Of a stretch of DNA of 64,000 nucleotides, positions 49,143-56,540 are shown piece after piece. The notes beneath the pieces are model-generated. The model did no database searches. It had not been told where the DNA came from and worked only from the letters and a program-made list of their open reading frames with translations. Every line of letters starts with the position of its first letter. The first letter of the stretch is position 1. Source of the stretch: Streptomyces sp. Ag109_O5-10. GTDB lineage: Bacteria; Actinomycetota; Actinomycetes; Streptomycetales; Streptomycetaceae. Position numbers and translations under genes: made by a program. Where the stretch lies: assembly GCF_900105755.1 (NCBI RefSeq), contig NZ_FNTQ01000001.1, forward strand, positions 4,526,001 to 4,590,000. Direction: 5' to 3'.

Positions 49143-49925
49143 ATGAAAGCCATCGCCTCCGGTCTCGCCGTGGTCGGCCTCCTCGCCGCCTCCGCCTGCA
49201 CCGCCGCCGAACCGCCGGAGGCATCCGCCCCGGCCGCCGCCGCGACCACCGCCGAACGGGCCGCCCCGGCCGACCCCGCCGCCTCGCCCGGCACGTCCGG
49301 CATCCCGCCGCTCACCGTCGAGCAGGCGCAGGCCGCGCTGATCGACGAGGGCGACCTCGGCGTGCCGTGGACCGCGACCGACGGCACCGCCACCTGGCAC
49401 GACGGGCTGCTCAAGGCGGCCACCGGCCAGGCCGACTGCCAGCGCCTCCTGGAGGCCCTGTACACCGACGAACTGCTCGGCGCCCCGGCCGGCCCGCGGG
49501 CGGCCACCGCCCTCGACGACGGCGACGACGCGGCCCAGCTCCGCTACCAGGTCGACGCGAGCCGCGTCGCGGACGTCGAGCGGACCCTGGCCTGGCTGCG
49601 GACCCTGCCCCGCGCCTGCGGGCAGTTCACCGCGCAGACCACCGCGGCTGGGACCGAGGCCGTCCGGATCACCGACGCCGGGCTTCCGCACGACCTCGGC
49701 GACGCACGCCAGGGGCTCCGGATGACCCTCACCGCGCAGCCCGACTCCGCCGGCGAGCCCACCACCCTCACCCTCGACGTCGCCGTCGTCCGCGTCGGCG
49801 ACGACGCGATCGTCCTCACCGCCGGGGCCCTGGGCACCCTCCCCGACGACACCACCCAGCAGGCCCTCGACATCGGCGTCCAGCGCCTCGCCCAGGTACG
49901 CGAGAAGGGGCGGGCCCAGGCCTAG
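49143..49925 (+). CDS. Putative lipoprotein, sensor-like extracellular domain
   Basis: The 260-residue protein has a lipoprotein signal (LAVVGLLAASAC, Cys about 19) and an Ala/Pro/Thr linker. A globular domain of about 200 residues follows (LTVEQAQAALIDEGDLGVPW, DCQRLLEALYTDELLG, RTLPRACGQFTAQTT, LTLDVAVVRVGDDAIVLTA). It resembles secreted sensor-like domains found in actinobacterial lipoproteins of unknown role; two cysteines (ADCQ and RACG) could form a disulfide. The ATG at 49143 is preceded by GGAGAGG. No operon partner is seen. A hairpin lies downstream. Confidence 0.78.
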   Translation: MKAIASGLAVVGLLAASACTAAEPPEASAPAAAATTAERAAPADPAASPGTSGIPPLTVEQAQAALIDEGDLGVPWTATDGTATWHDGLLKAATGQADCQRLLEALYTDELLGAPAGPRAATALDDGDDAAQLRYQVDASRVADVERTLAWLRTLPRACGQFTAQTTAAGTEAVRITDAGLPHDLGDARQGLRMTLTAQPDSAGEPTTLTLDVAVVRVGDDAIVLTAGALGTLPDDTTQQALDIGVQRLAQVREKGRAQA

Positions 49926-50019
49926 GCCTGGGCCGACTCCGGTCTCGTACGGGTCCGACGGCCGGCTCACCGTCTCCGCCGACGCCGCGTCCAGCAGCGG
50001 CGCGGGTGGTCGCGTCGGC

Positions 50020-50046
50020 GGCGCAGCCGGACGTGACGGCTGCGCC
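50020..50046. terminator. Bidirectional hairpin between lipoprotein and HTH-TPR genes
   Basis: Perfect ten-base arms GGCGCAGCCG and CGGCTGCGCC with a seven-base loop lie between the two convergent stops. Confidence 0.75.
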
Positions 50047-50065
50047 GCGCGCGACGGAACGGTTC

Positions 50066-51409
50066 CTACAGCGGCGGCTGTGCCGGTGCCGGTCCCAGGG
50101 TCGTGGTGCCCGGGGCCGTACGGTGGCCGAGGCCGGTGCGGTAGGCGTCCAGGGCCGCCTCCACCCGGCCGGTGCGGCGCAGCAGGTCGCCGAGGAGGCG
50201 GCACAGGTCCGCCAGGTCGCCGGCCGCGCCCGCCCGCTCCAGCAGGCTCAGCGCCCGTACGTAGTGCTCCTCCGCCGCCTCCGTGTCCCGGGCGTCCTCG
50301 GCGATGATGCCGAGCAGCCGGTGCGCGGCGGCCGAGTGGACCGCGCCGCGCTCGGAGGAGAAGTCGCCGAGCACGTCGTGGAGGAGTTCGGCGGCCTCGT
50401 CCGACTTGCCCCGGCGGTGCAGGACGTCGGCCAGTTCGACCGCCGCCTGACTGCGGTACAGGGCCGCGCGGGTCTCCGACAGCATGGCGAGTGCCTGCCG
50501 CAACTCGTCCTCCGCGCGCTCCAGTTCGCCGTTCTGGGCACAGACGTAGCCGCGCATCCAGTGGCAGTTGGCGAGCTCGGTGCGGAGCTGGAGCTGGCGG
50601 TACAGCTCGGCGGCCTTGCCCAGGGAGGCGTCGGCCTCGGCGACCCGGCCCTCGGCGAGCAGGGTGCGGGCGACGGAGCGGTGCATGCGGGCGATCAGCG
50701 CCGGGTCGCCGGCCTGCGGGGCGAGGGCGAGGGCGAGTTCGGCGGCCTGGGCGGCGCGGGCGTGGGCGCCCATGTCCATGTACGGGCCGATGGCGGAGGC
50801 GTAGAGGAGCAGGAGCGCGTCCGGGTCGTGCAGGCCGCTGCGGTTGAGCTCGTCGAGCGTGGACTCCAGGAGGTAGACGGCATAGCGAAGCTCACCCGCG
50901 AGGTAGTGGCTGACCGCCCGGCCGCGGATCGCCGGGACGCGCACCGGGAGGGGTTCGTCGGCCGTCCACAGCTCGGCCCGCTCGAAGAACTCCCTGGCCT
51001 GCACGAGGTCACCGGTGTCCAGGGCGCACTCGCCCAACCCGAGCAGCGCGGTGGCCTGTTCGACCGCGAGTCCGTGCGCCTCGGCCTCCGCGAAGAGGTC
51101 GGTGTACTGGGCGGCGGCCGCCTCGGCCGCGCCGGTGGCCAGGGTGCGCTGGGCCTCGGTGAGCCGCAGCCTCAGGTCGGTGGCGAGGTGGGCGGGGCGC
51201 CCGCTGGCCAGCTCCTCGAAGCCGACGCCGAGCCGGCCGGCGATGTGCCGCAGCGCCTCGTCGGAGGCCCGCACCCGCCCGGCCTCCAGCGTGGAGATGT
51301 AGGCGGGCGTGTAGGCCGGTTCGGCCAACTGCCGCTGGGTCAGTCCCCGTTCGGTGCGCAGATGCTGCACCCGTCGCCCTATGGTCTCCGGATCGTCCCG
51401 CTCCTGCAT
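50066..51409 (-). CDS. HTH-TPR regulator (XRE helix-turn-helix plus tetratricopeptide repeats)
   Basis: The 447-residue protein has an XRE-type HTH at the N-terminus (about 10-65; RVQHLRTERGLTQRQLAEPA, YISTLEAGRVRASDEALRHI). At least eight helical repeat pairs of TPR type follow through residue 430 (for example AQYTDLFAEAEAHGLAVEQA, ELANCHWMRGYVCAQNGELE, LLERAGAAGDLADLCRLLGD). This is the layout of RRNPP-like peptide-sensing regulators and related actinobacterial proteins. It is divergent from a 61-residue secreted peptide gene across a 113-base gap containing a GGTTAA/TTAACC inverted repeat. No ligand is known; sensing of the small peptide is inference. Confidence 0.85.
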   Translation of the reverse strand: MQERDDPETIGRRVQHLRTERGLTQRQLAEPAYTPAYISTLEAGRVRASDEALRHIAGRLGVGFEELASGRPAHLATDLRLRLTEAQRTLATGAAEAAAAQYTDLFAEAEAHGLAVEQATALLGLGECALDTGDLVQAREFFERAELWTADEPLPVRVPAIRGRAVSHYLAGELRYAVYLLESTLDELNRSGLHDPDALLLLYASAIGPYMDMGAHARAAQAAELALALAPQAGDPALIARMHRSVARTLLAEGRVAEADASLGKAAELYRQLQLRTELANCHWMRGYVCAQNGELERAEDELRQALAMLSETRAALYRSQAAVELADVLHRRGKSDEAAELLHDVLGDFSSERGAVHSAAAHRLLGIIAEDARDTEAAEEHYVRALSLLERAGAAGDLADLCRLLGDLLRRTGRVEAALDAYRTGLGHRTAPGTTTLGPAPAQPPL

Positions 51410-51467
51410 CCTGCCATTCCCCCCAACTCCCCCTGGACCTCTTGCCGTTGAGCTCCGACTACCCCTA

Positions 51468-51497
51468 GGTTAAACCGCGAATTAAACGTGCTTAACC
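51468..51497. promoter_or_regulatory. AT-rich inverted repeat between the HTH-TPR and small peptide genes
   Basis: GGTTAA (51468-51473) and TTAACC (51492-51497) flank 18 bases with internal TTTAA/TTAAA motifs, in the only AT-rich stretch of the gap. It is a candidate operator for the HTH-TPR protein. No clear -35/-10 pair was found. Confidence 0.45.
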
Positions 51498-51522
51498 CGC
51501 CCCTTGTTGTTGCGAGGTCGCC

Positions 51523-51708
51523 GTGCTCGGACGCACATCCGCACGCCCCACCGCAAGCGCTACCACGAGCCCCAGCGCACGCTACGCCCGCGGTCTCGTC
51601 GCCGCCGTGATCGCCGTGGCCGCACTCATCACCGCGGCCAACGCCGGCCCGGCCCGGGCGACGGACGACGCCCCCGCCGCCCCGACCGCGGCGACCGCCC
51701 GGCACTGA
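51523..51708 (+). CDS. Small secreted peptide (61 residues), candidate signal precursor
   Basis: The GTG start lies six bases after GCGAGG. The product is LGRTSARPTASATTSPSARY, then a hydrophobic segment (RGLVAAVIAVAALITAANAG, about 23-42) and a short polar tail (PARATDDAPAAPTAATARH) after a likely signal peptidase site in NAGPARA. It looks like a secreted propeptide of about 15 residues. It is divergent from the HTH-TPR regulator, the arrangement seen for peptide pheromone/receptor pairs, but no such role is shown. Downstream, 51709-52124 holds only a gene fragment. Confidence 0.6.
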   Translation: MLGRTSARPTASATTSPSARYARGLVAAVIAVAALITAANAGPARATDDAPAAPTAATARH

Positions 51709-51824
51709 GCCCTCCACCGGCCGTGCCGCCGGCCGGGGCGCCGTCGCGCCCCACCCCACCATCGCCCCCGGCGGGACCCTCCCCCTGTCCCGCCGGGGGT
51801 CTGCCGGCCGCGGGCACACCGTGA

Positions 51825-52118
51825 CCAGTTCCGCGAAATGCCGTCCCCGCCGGACAGAAAGCACTTCCATCGCACGCTCCGCTTGGCAGTCCTGGGCCTG
51901 CGCCCGGATGTCATGTCCCGGACGAAGAGACCGTACCAACGACCTGGTACCAACGGCCCCCGGACCCACCGACCGCAGTCCTCGACGCCCCTCCCGACGT
52001 GCCGATGAGCAGTCGGCGCGTCCAGGTCGTGTACCACGAGGACGGCGACGGGGCGTCCGGTGACACGGTCAACTCCACGACGTACGGCGCCTGGAAGTAC
52101 TTCACGTTCACGAACTGA
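51825..52118 (+). pseudogene. Protein-like fragment without a start (possible gene remnant)
   Basis: In one plus-strand frame, from after a stop at 51822 to TGA at 52116-52118, the sequence ends convincingly: VVYHEDGDGASGDTVNSTTY, then GAWKYFTFTN. Upstream of it the frame reads PDEETVPTTWYQRPPDPP. No in-frame ATG or GTG with a ribosome site precedes most of it; the only ATG is at 52005, leaving 37 residues. The end resembles a secreted or surface beta domain. It may be a decayed 3' end. The opposite strand also has an open frame here, so confidence is low. Confidence 0.35.
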
Positions 52119-52124
52119 ACCCCG

Positions 52125-53180
52125 TCACTGGGTCTGCAACTGCCGCAGGTGCTGCTGGACGTGGTCCAGGGCACCCTCCCGGCGGCCCGGCACCCTGAGT
52201 CTCAACTCCGCAAGCGCGGGCCCGAGTTCACGGGCCCGCGCCGTGTCCTTGATGGCGCCCCACTGATGGTGGGCCCGGTCCACGGCCGCCTCGACGGCCG
52301 GTGCGTCGGCCGGCTGCCCGGCGCCCAGGCGGGCGCCGGCGACGGTCAGCCAGGTACGGCAGCTCCGCGCCGCGTCCCCCGCGAACATCGCCAGGTCGGC
52401 CCGTACCTCGGACCAGTGCAGGGCGTCCTCGGAGGCCGGCCCGTGCGCCCGCGCGGCCGCCTGCTCCCAGCGGGAGGCGAGTTCGTCCGCCTCGGCGTAC
52501 CGCCCGTCCCGGACGGCCGCGCTGATGGCGTCGTGCGGATCCCCGCTGTCCGGGGTGTGCGTGCTGAGCAGGATGCCGGCGGCGAGCTCCGGCCCGAGCC
52601 GCGCGAGCACCTGCCGGTGCAGCTCCGCCATCGCCGGCCGGTACCCGCTCCTCAGCACGGTAGCCACGGCCTTCATGTACGACGGTACGGCGACCTCCCG
52701 CCGGGCGGGCGGCGGCGCGATCCGCCCGTGCACGGCGTTGTTGCGCCCGCAGTCGAGCGGCACCGTGCGCAACTGCTCCCAGACCTCGTGGTCCGCGTGC
52801 AGATCGAGCACGAGCGTCGTCGCCCCGGCCGGCCGCAGCCGCAGCTCCTCCCGGACCCAGTGCCAGGGCAGGCCGGTGTAACGGACGGTGGCGGGCGTGG
52901 TCCGGGCCAGCGCGAGATGCGGCAGCCGCTGCCTGCGGTCCAGGTGGAGCTGGCCCGTGACGAACACGGTGAGCGGGCCGGGGGCGGCCGCGGCGGCCCG
53001 CAGCCGGGTCAGCACGGCCTGCGGTTCCAGGGGGTCGGCGAGTTCGACGACGTTCGCGGTCTCGGTGCCGGAGAGTATCGCCGGGGGTACGGCCGCGAGC
53101 ACGGGAAGCACGGAGGCCGCGTCCACCATGCGTGCTTTGCCTGTCGGCGAGGCCGCGATCAGCAGCACGGTTCCGGGCAT
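52125..53180 (-). CDS. Degenerate caspase-like (pseudo-caspase) domain protein
   Basis: The 351-residue protein starts PGTVLLIAASPTGKARMVDA and has the strand pattern of actinobacterial caspase-like domains: VFVTGQLHLDRRQRLPHLAL, VRYTGLPWHWVREELRLR, TTLVLDLHADHEVWEQL. Active members read GHG at the first His position and DCCFSG at the Cys. Here both are replaced (VTGQ and LDLHADH), so peptidase activity is unlikely. The C-terminal half (about 180-351) is helical, with an Ala/Arg-rich TPR-like segment. It lies on the same strand as the HTH-TPR regulator, separated by the peptide gene and remnant. A non-catalytic signalling role is inference from family knowledge. Confidence 0.65.
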   Translation of the reverse strand: MPGTVLLIAASPTGKARMVDAASVLPVLAAVPPAILSGTETANVVELADPLEPQAVLTRLRAAAAAPGPLTVFVTGQLHLDRRQRLPHLALARTTPATVRYTGLPWHWVREELRLRPAGATTLVLDLHADHEVWEQLRTVPLDCGRNNAVHGRIAPPPARREVAVPSYMKAVATVLRSGYRPAMAELHRQVLARLGPELAAGILLSTHTPDSGDPHDAISAAVRDGRYAEADELASRWEQAAARAHGPASEDALHWSEVRADLAMFAGDAARSCRTWLTVAGARLGAGQPADAPAVEAAVDRAHHQWGAIKDTARARELGPALAELRLRVPGRREGALDHVQQHLRQLQTQ

Positions 53181-53358
53181 CGGGCCCTCCCCCTTTGTTC
53201 CCCTGTCTCACTTACGCCAGCACGGTAACCGCTGCGCTTGCAAAGCGGGGACCGCGGAAGCCCTTTGACCCGGGTAACACCCGGTACGCCCCCTGAGGGT
53301 CCCCCCGAGCCCGCCCCCCGCCTCCGGGCCCCCGCCGGGGCGCTGCAGGGCCGTAACT

Positions 53359-54480
53359 CTACGGGGGTGGGGTGCGGCGTACCGCGAAGATGGTGGTGTC
53401 GTCGGAGAGGCGGCCGTGGCTGTGCTGGAGGACGCCGTCGCGGATGTGGGCGACGAGGCGGGTGGGGTCGGGGGCGGGGGCGCGAGCGGCGGCGGCGGGG
53501 AGGGAGTAGAAGGTGCCGTCTCCGTCTCTGGCCTCGGTGACGCCGTCCGTGGTGATGAGGAGGGTCTCGTCCGGGGCGAGGGTGACGGTGAGGGTGGGGG
53601 GCGGTCCGGCCGCCGTCGTGAGGTCGGCCATGCCGAGGGGGAGTCCGTTGCCCGGGGGCAGCGGGCGTGTCCCCGTCGGTCCCACCGCCAGCGGCGGCTC
53701 GTGGCCGAAGTTGACGAGTTCCACGACGTCCGGGGCGTCCGGCGGGAAGCCCAGCAGCACCGCCGTGGCGAAGCGGTCGCCGTCGTCGCGGCCCAGCGCC
53801 ACCGTATGGCGCCGGTGCCGGATCATCCGGGTCTCCAGCCGGTCGGCCACCGTCGCCAGGTCCCGTTCGTGGTACCCCGCCTCACGGAACGTGCCCAGCA
53901 GCGCCGCCGCCGTCTCCACCGCCCTCAGCCCCTTGCCCTGGACGTCCCCGACCAGCACCCGCGTGCCGTACAGCCCCGGCTGGATGTCGTAGAAGTCGCC
54001 GCCCACCCGGGCCTGGCTGTCCGCGGCGAGGTACACCGCCGCGTGCTCAAGACCGGCCCACCCCTGCGGCAGCGGCCGCAGCACGGTACGCAGGGTGGTC
54101 TCGGCGATGTCCCGCATGTGCAGCATCCGCCGCTCGCCGTTCCTGCGGACCACGCAGGCGAGGATGGCCAGCAGCCCCGCGAAGGCGACCAGGATGAAGT
54201 CGGGCAGCCCGGCCTGGTACTCCCGGGGCCAGGCGCTGTCCACGGCGACGTAGTCGAGGACCGACAGCACCGCGAAGACCGCCGTCGTCCAGACCCCGCA
54301 GATCGCCGCCGCGATACCGGGGACCAGCACGATCCAGGAGACGATCCGGAACCGTTCGGTGGTGTTGAGGTCGACCGCCGTGATCCCGGCGAGCAGCAGA
54401 AGCGGCGCCACCCAGGCGACGCTCCGGCCCCTGACCCACAGCAGCTCCCTGCACCGCCGCACGGCCTGGTGGTCGGTCAC
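53359..54480 (-). CDS. Membrane-anchored PP2C/SpoIIE-type serine phosphatase
   Basis: The 373-residue protein has three or four N-terminal membrane helices (WVAPLLLLAGITAVDL, WIVLVPGIAAAICGVWTTAV, FILVAFAGLLAILACVV). A cytoplasmic SpoIIE/RsbU phosphatase domain follows, with VGGDFYDIQPGLYGTRVLVG, DVQGKGLRAVETAAALLG, FATAVLLGF, LLITTDGVTEARDGDG and SDDTTIFAVR. Such enzymes dephosphorylate anti-anti-sigma factors and so tune sigma-factor activity. No anti-sigma pair lies beside it. GTG 54480 is chosen from several in-frame GTGs (54507, 54516) because it fits the usual distance to the first helix; none has a good ribosome site. Confidence 0.9.
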   Translation of the reverse strand: MTDHQAVRRCRELLWVRGRSVAWVAPLLLLAGITAVDLNTTERFRIVSWIVLVPGIAAAICGVWTTAVFAVLSVLDYVAVDSAWPREYQAGLPDFILVAFAGLLAILACVVRRNGERRMLHMRDIAETTLRTVLRPLPQGWAGLEHAAVYLAADSQARVGGDFYDIQPGLYGTRVLVGDVQGKGLRAVETAAALLGTFREAGYHERDLATVADRLETRMIRHRRHTVALGRDDGDRFATAVLLGFPPDAPDVVELVNFGHEPPLAVGPTGTRPLPPGNGLPLGMADLTTAAGPPPTLTVTLAPDETLLITTDGVTEARDGDGTFYSLPAAAARAPAPDPTRLVAHIRDGVLQHSHGRLSDDTTIFAVRRTPPP

Positions 54481-54603
54481 GACAGTCAGCGAAACACGGG
54501 CGGGCACGCCACGCACGTCGTACGGGATGCGCTGACCGACTTGCCAGGGGGTACCCGCAGGTGTGCTCTGGAAGGTGGGGGGCGAGGAGAGAGGAGCACG
54601 CTC

Positions 54604-55044
54604 ATGGCTCAAGCGGCACCCACGTCCGGCGGTATGCCCCGGAGCGGCCGGACGCCCGACGTGTTCAGTACGCAGATGCACGCCAGGGCCCGGGTGGCCA
54701 TACCGGTCGTGACCGGGCTGATCTACGGCTACTGGGCCGCCGCCAACCGGCGCATGGGCGGGCCCATCACCGGCGGGAACCTGCTGTTCGGCTTCCTGAC
54801 CGCGCTGGTCTTCGCGGTGGTGCTGTTCGGCGTGCTCACCGTCGCCCCCCGGCTGCGGCGGGAGATGCACGCGGTGCTGTGGACGGCGTTCATGGGCACC
54901 GCCTTCGGCTTCCTGTACAGCCAGAGCGGCGAATCGATCCTCCGGTGCGTCGCGATGTCGCTCGCGGTCGCGGCGGTGACGTTCATCGTGATGTTCTACC
55001 GGTTCTACACGCACGAGGACGCGACCGGACACCGCATCCGTTAG
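54604..55044 (+). CDS. Small multi-pass membrane protein of unknown function
   Basis: The 146-residue protein has four predicted helices (VAIPVVTGLIYGYWAAANRR, LLFGFLTALVFAVVLFGVLT, LWTAFMGTAFGFLYSQSG, SLAVAAVTFIVMFYRFY) and a short hydrophilic N-terminus. It is preceded by GGAG and divergent from the SpoIIE-type phosphatase gene. Proteins like this recur beside stress or phosphatase genes in Streptomyces, but I do not recognise a family. A strong hairpin follows the stop. Confidence 0.8.
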   Translation: MAQAAPTSGGMPRSGRTPDVFSTQMHARARVAIPVVTGLIYGYWAAANRRMGGPITGGNLLFGFLTALVFAVVLFGVLTVAPRLRREMHAVLWTAFMGTAFGFLYSQSGESILRCVAMSLAVAAVTFIVMFYRFYTHEDATGHRIR

Positions 55045-55058
55045 CCGCGCGGTGCGCG

Positions 55059-55091
55059 CGTGGGCCCCGGCCCCCACGGCCGGGGCCCACG
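55059..55091 (+). terminator. Strong hairpin after the small membrane protein gene
   Basis: Perfect 12-base arms CGTGGGCCCCGG and CCGGGGCCCACG with a nine-base C-rich loop lie 14 bases after the stop. The rest of the 277-base gap to the next gene shows nothing else recognised. Confidence 0.8.
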
Positions 55092-55321
55092 TGTTTCCCC
55101 TGTTTCCCCTCACCGGTCGCCGAGGCGCTGCGGGCGCCCGGCGACGCTCCTCATCCAGGAAACACCCGTTCGGGTCAACCCTCCACCGGAGCGCGGCACC
55201 CCGCGGGTTTCCGGGCGGCCGGCGCCGCCGTACACCCGTTCGGCCCGACCCGCGTCCCGTGATGCCCCCGAATGCAGTCGCCCCGCTCGCCTGACCGGTC
55301 CTCAGGGGCTTGCCTGTAAGC

Positions 55322-56302
55322 GTGCCCTCAGCGCCCGCAGTGCCCCCGGGGTCCCTACGGACCGTGCCGACCTCAGGTCTCCGGCGCGCCCTGTCGGCCC
55401 TGCTGATCGTGCTGGGCTGCCTGCTGCTGCCGTTCGGCGCGCTCGCGGCCTGGGCGGCGTACGGGCTGGCGGACACCGGACAGTACGTCAGCACGATGGC
55501 ACCGCTGGCCGACGACCCGGATGTCCGGGACGCGGTCGCGGACACCGTCGGTGACGGCATCATGCGCGAGGTGGACGTCGGCCGGCCGATGCGGGGCACG
55601 GTGGCGCCGTTCGTGCGCGAGGCGGTCCGGTCCTTCACCCAGACGGAGGCGTTCCGGCTGGCCTGGGACGCGGGCAACCGGGCCACCCACGACGCCGTGC
55701 TCCGCGCGCTCCAGGACGAGCGCGAGGAACCCGTCACCGTCGATCTCGCGCCGGTCACCGCCCAGGTCAAGGACCGGCTCACCCAGGACCATGTGCCGCT
55801 CGCGGCCCGTATCCCGATCCAGCACACGGCCGTCGCGGTACTCCCGGCGGCGGAACTGGACCGGCTCCGGAAGGGGTTTCACGTGCTCGAGGTCGCCGGC
55901 TTCTGGCTGCCCGTCGCGGCCGTCGTCTTCGCGGTCGGCGGCATCGCCCTCGCCGTCCGCCGCCGCCGTGCCGTCACGGCGGCGGCGCTGGGCACGGCAC
56001 TGGGGGGCGCCCTGCTCGGCCTCGCCCTTGTCATCGGGCGCCGGCTCACCCTCGCCGACCTGCCGCCGGACGTCTCGCACCCGGCCGCGGCCGCCGTCTA
56101 CGACGCCCTGACGTCCACCCTGCGCACGGTCTCCTGGCTGCTCGTGGCCCTCGGCCTGACCGTGGCCGCCCTGGCCTGGATCAGCGGGCGCCTGCGCCGG
56201 TCCGGGGCCGGGCAGACCCGGCAGCAGGCCGCCGGCACGGCCGATTCCGCCGCCCTCAGGGCCGATTCACAGTCTCCTGACCAGAACATGCCCGTCATGT
56301 GA
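55322..56302 (+). CDS. Membrane protein of unknown function
   Basis: The protein of about 326 residues has one N-terminal helix (SALLIVLGCLLLPFGALAAW), a large extracytoplasmic region of about 150 residues (VSTMAPLADDPDVRDAVADT, REVDVGRPMRGTVAPFVREA, VLEVAG) and three C-terminal helices (LPVAAVVFAVGGIALAV, ALGTALGGALLGLALVIG, SWLLVALGLTVAALAWI). The N-loop-helix layout resembles Streptomyces membrane proteins with no assigned role. GTG 55322 is preferred to the TTG at 55310, which has a ribosome-like AGGGG only two bases ahead; both are possible. A HAD fragment follows at once. Confidence 0.78.
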   Translation: MPSAPAVPPGSLRTVPTSGLRRALSALLIVLGCLLLPFGALAAWAAYGLADTGQYVSTMAPLADDPDVRDAVADTVGDGIMREVDVGRPMRGTVAPFVREAVRSFTQTEAFRLAWDAGNRATHDAVLRALQDEREEPVTVDLAPVTAQVKDRLTQDHVPLAARIPIQHTAVAVLPAAELDRLRKGFHVLEVAGFWLPVAAVVFAVGGIALAVRRRRAVTAAALGTALGGALLGLALVIGRRLTLADLPPDVSHPAAAAVYDALTSTLRTVSWLLVALGLTVAALAWISGRLRRSGAGQTRQQAAGTADSAALRADSQSPDQNMPVM

Positions 56303-56540
56303 CCGGCTGCTCCGGCCCACGTCGACAGCCGGGCCGCCGCCAACGCCTCCGGCGCGAAGAGGCGATCGTCCTCGACATCGGCAACACCCCGCTGGACACC
56401 TGCTTCGAGGGCGGCATCACCGTCCCCGTCGCCCCGCCGGTGCTCGCCCGCGCCCAGGACGCGCACGCCACGGGCGTCGGCGTGTTCTTCGTCAGCGCCC
56501 ACACCACCTGCAAGCTGCCGGACTACCACGGCCTGCCGGA
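56299..56540 (+). pseudogene. Remnant of a HAD-type acid phosphatase
   Basis: Directly after the membrane protein gene the plus strand reads REEAIVLDIGNTPLDTCFEG and GVGVFFVSAHTTCK, resembling class B/C acid phosphatases (consensus VLDIDNTSLET and FFVTAR). The second Asp of the DxDxT motif is Gly here, and only about 70 residues of the fold remain before the sequence runs into the MocR gene on the other strand. The frame stays open to 57249 but is then antisense to a real gene. I read it as a 5' fragment of a dead gene. Confidence 0.5.

Noticed and set aside
51911..52174. 87-residue minus-strand frame at the end of the pseudo-caspase gene
   Set aside because: It overlaps the caspase-like gene's 3' end in another frame and has no ribosome site; the plus-strand frame has the better protein-like end.
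53416..55044. 542-residue plus-strand frame over the phosphatase gene
   Set aside because: Only its last 146 residues (from 54604) are protein-like; the rest is antisense to the SpoIIE-type phosphatase.
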